This document shows, in pieces, positions 56,401-64,000 of a stretch of 64,000 nt of DNA. The position numbers and the translations under genes were made by a program. Source of the stretch: Conus ventricosus (Eukaryota; Mollusca; Gastropoda; Neogastropoda; Conidae); assembly GCA_018398815.1 (NCBI GenBank), contig CM031600.1, positions 53,714,236-53,778,235 of the forward strand, given 5' to 3'. The notes under the pieces were generated by a model that ran no database searches, had not been told where the DNA came from, and saw nothing but the letters and a program-made list of their open reading frames with translations. How positions within the stretch are numbered: the stretch's first letter is position 1; each line of letters begins with the position of its first letter.

Positions 56401-57990
56401 AACTCTAGTTGCCCGTAATGCTGTGTTATTTGCAGGATTGGTACATATCATAGAAACATTGAAAAGTCCTTGGAAAAAGGATAGGCCTTTTCCAGGTCTT
56501 GAAAGGTGCATGAAAAATGGCACAGGCAAAAAAGGAAAAAAAAAGAAAAAAGAAAGAAACGTTTTGGATTTTTCAAAAGCTATTGACCATAATTACTGTG
56601 ATTAAGACAGCAAAAATCTGAACTGCGTTCTCAAAAGAGATCTAGATAGGGAGCTTAAAACAAAATTTGCTGATTCTTCTTGATCAGACCAAAAATGATA
56701 GCAGATGACATAGCGTTACTAGCCTCCCCTTGAATTATTTCCTTTATGCAGATTACATGTGTTACTTTGGTTAAAGTTGCTTAGCGAAGATTGGAAGAGG
56801 CAGCTGGATTTTCAAGAATTGTGGTCTGCTAAAGAAAGACAAAGACTGGCTGGTTTCCCTTACAGATGGCTCACAATCCTGAGCAAGCTGGACAGAATTT
56901 CGATATTGTGAACATGGGAGAAAGTGCTGTTAGATATGTCAATATCACTGATTTATTAAATATCTTGAAATATGCTAGTGCACAGCCTTTGAAATTTACT
57001 GGAAAATTGTTGGCTTTTTGTGTGAAAAAACCTGTTGAAACCCTATATTTGCTTATAGGGCCTTTCTCTGTATTTTTTTCTGGCAGTATTATGTTACAAA
57101 TTGTTGCGTATTTGATTTTGGAGGTAAGTGCTTTTTTGTTCATGACAGGATTAGTTATTTACTCTGGTGATTTATGTGGTGACAGGCCTGTGCGGCCTGC
57201 CCGGCGTCAAGCAGTAAATAAGGCTGATTGTGTGCCAGTGTTTCTGAATGGTCATCTTGTACATGCATATGCCAAGTCATGTTGCATGCATCATGTGTGT
57301 ATGTGTGTGTGCCAAGCGTCCTAGTACTTAGTGCACTTATGTGTGCACACAGTGTTATGAAGATCCCGTGTCAGGTGAAAAGATGGCCAGGTGGATAAAG
57401 CACTTGGGTAGGAAATGAAAGAATCCAGTGTGTAAGGCGTTAGTCTCAATGGGGATGGTTCTTCTCCCGTCCATCTCCTACTCATGCTCCTTTCCACTCA
57501 AGCAAAGTCTGGTTTCAGTGTAAATTCTTCTTGGATGAGACATCAAATCAATGCACATGCGCTCAGCACATGTTAAAGAAAGAAAGAATTTGAAAAAGGA
57601 AAATGCAGCAGTAAGGGAGTTGTCCTTGGTAAAATCCGACAGAAAAATCCACTTTGATAGGTCAACAACAAAAGATGGAGGGAGGGTATGATGATGATGC
57701 ATCGTCCCCTTAGAGAGCAGCCTGAACTCCACACAGAAAAATCTGATGTGATAAAGAAATGGATTGCAATGCAAAACAAACAGAAATGTGTGATGTTCAG
57801 TTGTGCTTACAGTTAACTGTGATATTTTCCATGCTCGACTGATCAGTAAGCTGCACTGCGGAGAGCAAAGATCACATTAAGTTTGACTTTGTTGACAGTA
57901 CCTTTCGAAATGAATGACCGTAAGGGACACAAAAGTGTTATTGTGAAAAAGAGCAACTGTGTACAGTTATAGATCACTTTTTCTCTCTCT
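56401..57990 (+). other. TMEM65 intron: nothing recognised
   Basis: A plus-strand open frame at 56,866-57,324 has a membrane-like stretch but no flanking splice logic or known family. It is left unassigned. Confidence 0.4.
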
Positions 57991-58000
57991 GGTTCTTGCT

Positions 58001-58003
<3 letters not shown>

Positions 58004-58035
<32 letters not shown>

Positions 58036-58053
58036 GTACACACACACACACGT

Positions 58054-58119
<66 letters not shown>

Positions 58120-58176
58120 GATAATGTTGCTTATAGCCCAGCTGACCGCAAAGGGCCACATCAGGGCTGTATCACA

Positions 58177-58225
<49 letters not shown>
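58004..58225. repeat. (AC)n arrays around a short dispersed motif
   Basis: AC arrays at 58,004-58,117 and 58,173-58,226 enclose the motif GCTTATAGCCCAGCTGACCG ... GGGCCACATCAGGGCTG (58,121-58,170). Confidence 0.95.
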
Positions 58226-58226
<1 letters not shown>

Positions 58227-58524
58227 TGCATTTTTTATTTTGCTTTTTGTTTGTTATATGTATCTTTAACATTTCCTCTTTACTGTTGATGCAGTGTCCA
58301 CAGTTTTCATTACCTCACAGATTTACACTCTCACACACTCACAGACAGAATGCACTCACTCACGCACACCTTGGTCTAATATCACTTATGGTGAAAAGAC
58401 GTAAAAACAAAGAACGAACGAACGAACGAACACACATGCATCACATACACCAGACATACATCACACACTTTGTCTGTCTGTGTTTCTGTACTATTAAGTA
58501 TATGAATGTGTGTTTCTCTTTTAG

Positions 58525-58568
58525 CTGCTGGCTTTGGAAATCTGATTTCTGATGTGGCAGGAGTGGGG
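58525..58568 (+). CDS. TMEM65: TMEM65 exon, second membrane segment (end)
   Basis: A 44-nt exon after acceptor TTTCTCTTTTAG and before the strong donor GTGAGT, phase 1 in and phase 0 out. It encodes AAGFGNLISDVAGVG, matching vertebrate 'AAALGNLVSDLAGLG'. The Gly-Asn-x-x-Ser-Asp motif is the most conserved part of the family. A second, weak donor (GTACTG at 58,573) would change the phase; see the next exon. Confidence 0.95.
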
Positions 58569-58968
58569 GTGAGTACTGCTTTGTTTGTATAGCACCTCAA
58601 AAGAAGTAAACAAATTAGTACGGTAAGTTGTAACTGGTGACTGATGTACATTCTACATGAGTACCCTGTCCATCGTTTTCACCAGAATATCTCAGATTTT
58701 GTTTTCAAAACATTTGTGGTGGCTTTCTGCATGGCACATGACCCCAATTTGGGCACGTAAGAACGTACCTGTACTGTCTGCCTGCATCTAACCAGAAGTC
58801 GGGCATCAAATCAAAGGCATTCACCCTTATGAATATGAATAAACAGTGAGTGAAGGTAGAGTATTACTTGTTTTGTGCGAGTGCAATTCTGTTGATTTGG
58901 TGATTTTTTGAAGTTAGTTTTCCCAGCATCATGAGTCACAGAAGTTAATTTGTACAGAGACAAGTTAT

Positions 58969-59630
58969 GGGCGTGTGTTTGTTTTATCGTGGGAGCAAGA
59001 GTCACCCTGCTTGTTTGCTGTTGACCATTGACTGTTCCCTGCCTCATTTCACATTTACTTTCATTTCAATCAAATCGAGGTTACCTGTATTTGTTTGCTG
59101 TTTACCATTGACTGTTCCCTGCCTTATTTCACATTTACTTTCATTTCAATCAAATCGAGGTTACCTGTATTTGTTTGCTGTTTACCATTGACTGTTCCCT
59201 GCCTTATTTCACATTTACTTTCATTTCAATCAAATCGAGGTTACCTGTATTTGTTTCTGTTCATCCATATATGTACTTGTCTGACTATATTATTCAAAAT
59301 CGAGAAGACTGTGCCAGTCTTGACTAAATGTCAGTTTGTAATGTTAATTTCTCCAGTTGTTGTTGCTGTGTAGATGCGTTCGGTACAGGTATATATGCAA
59401 GCTTGGAACATCATTTTTGGGGGATGTTTCTTTGTTTGTTCTGTATGCTCTGTGCTAGGCGATCCAGTGTCGTAAACAGCATTCCTTTGGAGTTATGGGC
59501 GTGTATTTGTTTCATCATGGGAGCAAGAGTGACTCTACTTGTTTGTTGTTTACTGTTCACTGTTCCCTGCCTTATTTCATATTTACTTACAGAGACAAGT
59601 GTTAGATGAAATATATGGGAATGATCTGAG
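58969..59630. repeat. 80-bp tandem repeat (three copies) and related dispersed repeat
   Basis: GCCTTATTTCACATTTACTT (or with CTCA) occurs at 59,041, 59,121 and 59,201, a period of 80. The following part to 59,600 carries GACTGTGCCAGTCTTGACTA and 'CATGGGAGCAAGAGTGAC', shared with 330-400 near the window start. Confidence 0.88.
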
Positions 59631-60017
59631 CAAATAAGTCGTAAATTCTAAATATAAAAGCCATGATAGTGCACATCATTGCGGAAATATGTTTGAGCAT
59701 GACATGTCCGTTTTGCATTTAATCACAAACTTGGTAATTGACCTGTTGCAATAAAGTGTTAAGTGATGAATGATCTATTTAGCGTCCATGTATTAATGAA
59801 CTAAGTTCCACCCGTGATGAAAGTTTGACACGCTATTTCTGTGACTGAGTGAAAATGCATCCCTTTTGATATGCCAATCTGAAGTTATGGCAGTTTGAGT
59901 TATGCAAACTGAGCAGCCAAGATATGCCAGCGTGGAAAGGTTACTCAGCCAGAGGCTTTGTGAAGGTTGATAGGATTAAATAATCGCTGTGTTCCTATAG
60001 CAGTCTTATCTAACTCT
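59631..60017 (+). other. TMEM65 intron: nothing recognised
   Basis: No element seen. Confidence 0.45.
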
Positions 60018-60362
60018 TGATTTCATTTAAAAATCAAACGGTATTAGTTCCGCCAGACAATACAGACAAACAGATTACAGAGCAAAGTGCAATGCATTTC
60101 AACCTCTTGGGTCTTCTTCAGGCAAAAACAAACAACATTTAGGACAATGAAAACAAAGAACGAGCAACCACATACCTTCTCATATTCAGCGCAAAATGGG
60201 TGTTGGATGAAAACCAGGTTCTTCGTTTTCAGTGTCCTAAATGTTGTTTGTTTTTGCCTGAAGAAGACCCAAGAGGTCGAAATGCATTGTGTTTTGTCCT
60301 GTAATCTGTTTGTCTGTGTTGTCTGGCAGAACTCACACCGTTTCCTTTTAAAATTTGCTTCA
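60018..60362. repeat. Inverted repeat of CTGAAGA...GAAA elements
   Basis: Arms of about 148 bp (60,018-60,165 and 60,212-60,362) are separated by about 46 bp. Each arm contains CCTGAAGAAGACC, a short loop, GGTC (or its near relative) and GAAATGCA. That is a CTGANGA box, a hairpin and GAAA, the order of a hammerhead core. The same element occurs singly at 47,135-47,240. Confidence 0.85.
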
Positions 60363-60518
60363 TTTTCCACCCTCAGTCACCTTGTTTCGAAACTATCTTG
60401 ATTTCATGCTTGAGGCTTTTCTGTGTTGCAATATTGTTGAGGCTAGCGTAATTTATGAAGCGTTGGATGTGGTTTTAAACTCTGTTTTATGTGTGTGGGC
60501 TTTCTAAAATCTTGTCAG

Positions 60519-60641
60519 CACTGTGTGTTGGTTAGGTCAGCCTACTATGTGGAGTCCTTTGTGGCCAAGTTCGGCTTCCAGACTCCTCACCTGACACCCA
60601 GCCAGGTGGTCATGAAGTCCACACGATGGGCATCCAGTCTG
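60519..60641 (+). CDS. TMEM65: TMEM65 exon, third membrane-proximal region (start uncertain)
   Basis: It encodes SAYYVESFVAKFGFQTPHLT and PSQVVMKSTRWASSL, matching vertebrate 'GYVEALASRLGLSIPDLT' and 'PKQVDMWQTRLSTHL', up to a GTAAGG donor at 60,642. The 3' boundary is secure. The start is not. The acceptor giving the right phase with the preceding exon (CTTGTCAG, exon from 60,519) adds six residues not in relatives. The acceptor GGTTAG (60,535) fits the family length but is out of phase by one base. Splicing from the weak donor at 58,573 to 60,541 would be in phase and length-conserving, but uses poor signals. A one-base consensus error near 60,535-60,536 is a real possibility. Confidence 0.85.
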
Positions 60642-60764
60642 GTAAGGGAATCCCTTGGTTTCCTGTGGTGGTGGTGTTTCTGTCTTTGTCTGAGATTGTC
60701 TGTGGGTGTGCATGTGTGTCTTTGCTGGTCAGTGTGTGCTTGTGTGCGACAAAGAGACTGTCCA

Positions 60765-60765
<1 letters not shown>

Positions 60766-60833
<68 letters not shown>

Positions 60834-60886
60834 ATGCATGAGTGTGTGTGTCTGTGTGTATGTATGTGTAAGTGTGTGTATGTATG

Positions 60887-60929
<43 letters not shown>

Positions 60930-60930
60930 T
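60766..60930. repeat. (GT)n arrays
   Basis: GT arrays at 60,771-60,830 and 60,886-60,929 with mixed GT-rich sequence between, starting 125 bp after the exon. Confidence 0.95.
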
Positions 60931-61374
60931 TGCCAACCACAGCAGTTACTTGCGGATATATACAGTTCATATCACTTCAGATTTTATTCATTTTTCTTTT
61001 AAATGAGAAGCAACCACATGCTTGTCTTGATTTTAGCTGAAGTTATTGCATATGGCAATGGTCAGGGTTGCAGTTCTCAGGATATTTATTTTTGTTGCAT
61101 CATCTGATGTAAATATGTTTTTTCTCCATGGTGTGATTATTTCAGAAGTGTTGTCTGTTTGTGATATTACAAATATTACTTGGTGACTGCTTGGGAATTG
61201 TGAAAGCTATAGAATCATCTCTGTAGCATCATATTCATCATCTTCATTGATCAGCATAAAGAAAAAACCCTCAGATTTTGTTGCCCTTCGTGCCCTGCTC
61301 TCAAGATTTCCTCTCCTTCTCTGTGCCGTGGTGAATTCATGTCAAGGCTGGTGGTATCAGCAAGTTCATGGATT

Positions 61375-61650
61375 CTGTAATTGGATGTGGTGGCACCCTG
61401 CAGAGGGGGAACACTCATGCTGGCTTCATGACTAGACAAGTACTGTCATCAGTAGGGGGCGTGGTAGGTGGTGTCCTGTGTATGCTGGATCAGAACTAGC
61501 ACCACTGAGCTCCACTGAAGTGACTCAGCAGCAGTGCAGTGTCTCTGGTGGGTTGCATCATGACTTGACACTGATCGTCCCTGTGGATTGCTGGCACCAG
61601 TGCTTCAGCAGGACAAGTCATGGTGTGACAGTGGGCTGAGGCTGGAATGA
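61375..61650 (+). repeat. Repeat B partial copy, opposite orientation
   Basis: Read in reverse it matches the left part of repeat B (CACTGCACTGCTGCTGAGTC, GGTGTCCTGTGTATGCTGGA reversed, TGACAGT...CATCAGTAGGG reversed). The orientation is opposite to all other copies in the window. Confidence 0.8.
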
Positions 61651-62396
61651 GCCATGTGTAGGTAAGGCCACTGGAGTGGCCTGAAAGATGAGACAGTGAG
61701 TTCAAAAACAAAGTTACAGAAAGAATTTGTTGTGAAACTATAGGGCTGTTTCAGTTGTTCTTTTATATCACAACAGAGTATATCTATTATTTATTTCAGT
61801 TTTCTCATCTGTTAAACTTTCATCCTCGATTGGTTATTTAAAGCACACATCAGATATATATGAACAAGCATAGTGCTCCTGTTTTCTTTCTTTTTGTCTT
61901 TAACATTTTTGTAAGGGTCCCTCAAGACATTTTAGAGAGCGAAGAAGAATTTGAGGTGCAGTCCATGTCCTGTCCATGTGTCTTGGTGCATTATTGGTAT
62001 TTTTGTGTTTGCGTAACCCGTTGAATTTATATCTAAAACCAGTGTATGCAAATATGAATGACCGAAGCTTGGTCATTAGCAGGTCTTTACACATGTGAAG
62101 GTCAATCTGGAAGGTTGGATAATTGCTGTTCACCTTCACTCTCTAGGCAATGCCGGGGCTTGAAACCATGAACTCCACATCAAGAGTCAAGTCTTATAAC
62201 CAACATACTGTGCACTTGTTGCATTCCACCATTTAATTTCTTTCTATATCTGTCTTGCTTGTTTTTTGGTGTTTAAGACCCCAGTTTAATCTGTTTTCTG
62301 TTGTCCTTTATTGCCACAGTTTCATTCATGCGATACTGTACCTGTTTGTTTTCTAACCTCAAAATGATTGATTTCATTTTTTTTCTTTTTCCGCAG
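61651..62396 (+). other. TMEM65 last intron, right part: nothing recognised
   Basis: Ends in a good polypyrimidine tract (TTTTTTTTCTTTTTCCGCAG) before the last exon. Confidence 0.5.
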
Positions 62397-62531
62397 GGTA
62401 AAATGATCGGCGTGGCTGTTGGTTGCTTCATTGGGATGTTCCCCCTTCTGTTCTTCACGAGCAACCATGAGAGAGAAGATGAGGCTGCGGCAGATAAAGA
62501 TGTCCCAAACGCTTCTGCGACATCTGCTTAG
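62397..62531 (+). CDS. TMEM65: TMEM65 last exon with stop codon
   Basis: A 135-nt coding part after acceptor CCGCAG, phase 0. It encodes GKMIGVAVGCFIGMFPLLFF, nearly identical to the vertebrate final membrane segment ('GKAVGVTIGCILGMFPLIFF'). A polar, acidic tail rich in Glu, Asp and Ala follows, then TAG at 62,529-62,531. Vertebrate proteins also end in a short acidic tail. This completes the conserved core of three membrane segments. Confidence 0.97.
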   Translation, partial: GKMIGVAVGCFIGMFPLLFFTSNHEREDEAAADKDVPNASATSA

Positions 62532-64000
62532 TTCTCGCCAGAGCCTTGCTGACATTTCGTGATGTCTGTTATCTTGGTGTACTGCCTGATGTCTGTAGGT
62601 TGTGACAGAGGGTGGCTAGGTATAGAGGTAGAAGCAGTAGCCATTGTTTTAATTCTCTGATTCATCGCATATGTCTTTTGTAAGTGTAAACATGATTGTG
62701 TTGATTTTTTTATACTGGCACACAGACACAAGTAAACAAGATACGAACGCTCCTTAATATGCCCCTGGTTTCCCTCCACCTCCCACCACCTGCATATTCC
62801 TCCCATACCACCACATAGTCTTCTCCCTCAAAAATCGCTAGCCCAGAATGGCAGGTCGAAAGTAAGAACTGTTTGTTGTGCAGTTTTCACAAGCAGATTA
62901 TATGATTTTGTTCTTAGACTGAACAACAGAGTCAACACCTCTGTGTCACTCAATGAGTACTCCACTCCAAACAGAGAAGAAGTAGAATTCCTTTCTTTGC
63001 TGAATTCAAACTAGTATACTGATAATTTGTCTCACACGTTTTGGTCTACACTAGCAAGACCAGTCATATGACATGTAAATGCAAAACAGCAAAAGAACAT
63101 CTTAAAACATTACAGCTGTTTTTGTCGTCAGGTCCAGTCACAAATAATGTTGCTTTGACACATTTCTTCACAATTGCAATATAACTTTCTTGAACAAAGT
63201 AACGATTCTCTCTCTCTCTGAATCTCTTTACAGTAAACATTCCTAACCTAATGCCTTGATGTATGTTTAAACTAGTGACTTTTCTCAGCCCCTTTGCTTT
63301 TAAGGTGAAAAATGGATCTTCTGGACAAGAAACAAACTCAGTATGATTTTCCATCAGCATATATTTGCATCAGTGAAGTCTTTCACTCGGAATACTTTTC
63401 TAAAAGTTAATTGTGCAATATTGTGAAGGATATGTTACCTCTTGCAGTTCCTCATCCAAGAGAAGGATATCTGCTCCCTAAGTCCCTCATTAAGACATTT
63501 ATGATGAGTAGGCTAAAACTATTGCCCAGCCTACTGGTGGGGATGCTAGTTCCTGACATGGTATTCCTCTGAACTGACAAACGGCCTAGTTTTCTCCAGC
63601 TCTGTCCAGAGGTCACCTTCTTATTTTTAACAGCTCTGAGCGCACAAATGTGAGCAATACATGCTCACTTAACATCCTGTCCAACAGAATGCTTAAGTAC
63701 TTTTTACTTTTTCTTTTTGTGTAGGGGAGATGCACAATGTTCAGACACCATAATTATTATCGCAAATGCTTAGGAGCAAAATTAACCAAACTTTTCAACT
63801 CCAGACAAAAATTATATGTTTATGCTATGAACCACAATTTGTGATGCTGGGTTTCTTTTAACAGAAGTCATGATCAAGTGGGTAGACAAACTAACTTAAA
63901 TTTTTAACGCTTGTTATCTGTTAAACAGCAGATGTTGTGTAGTATGGACTAGACCAAGTACAGAGACAGTTCATTTAAAAACTGAAAGAATGAAATCCAT
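62532..64000 (+). other. TMEM65 3' UTR and beyond: no further gene seen
   Basis: The first part is presumably the TMEM65 3' UTR. No canonical AATAAA was found on the plus strand, so the polyadenylation site is unknown. No exon or element was recognised to the end of the window. Confidence 0.45.

Noticed and set aside
56866..57324. 152-codon plus-strand open frame with a hydrophobic stretch in a TMEM65 intron
   Set aside because: It matches no family I recognise, and the TMEM65 exons on either side join without it.

Overview
This window is nuclear DNA from an animal. Short exons with GT-AG introns belong to two conserved metazoan genes, and most of the rest is interspersed repeats and dinucleotide microsatellites. 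The repeat content (tRNA-headed SINEs, very long AC/GT arrays, a Maverick/Polinton element, CR1/jockey-type LINE fragments) suggests an invertebrate, most likely a mollusc such as a marine gastropod. That assignment is inference; no diagnostic species marker was seen.

Layout. Positions 1-7,608 hold repeats, including a 1.47-kb piggyBac-like element at 5,575-7,049 with TTAA ends. From 20,735 down to 7,609 on the minus strand lie the first six coding exons of RICTOR, the mTORC2 scaffold subunit; the rest of the gene must lie left of the window. From 47,505 to 62,531 on the plus strand lie seven exons of TMEM65, an inner mitochondrial membrane protein, ending in its stop codon. Its first exon was not found. 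The two genes are unrelated in function and point in opposite directions.

Between them is the most interesting part, a three-level nest of mobile elements at about 22,700-41,050. A long tRNA-headed repeat (called repeat B here) was interrupted by a Tc1/mariner-type transposon (22,946-40,459). Its transposase gene was then interrupted by a 15.9-kb Maverick/Polinton (23,365-39,277) with ~190-bp terminal inverted repeats, AG...CT ends and a CTTCA target duplication. The Polinton still shows an A32-type packaging ATPase, a DDE integrase and a family-B DNA polymerase, all with breaks. Its central block (about 28.4-37.75 kb) is full of homopolymer runs and shifted frames. This is either heavy decay or, quite possibly, poorly polished consensus.

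Other repeats include four copies of a ~400-bp tRNA-derived SINE (three with clear target duplications), several copies of repeat B (two carry minisatellites grown from their own sequence), two LINE 3'-end fragments, hairpin palindromes, and sequences resembling hammerhead-ribozyme cores. Two apparent frame breaks in the otherwise conserved RICTOR exons suggest single-base indel errors in the assembly.
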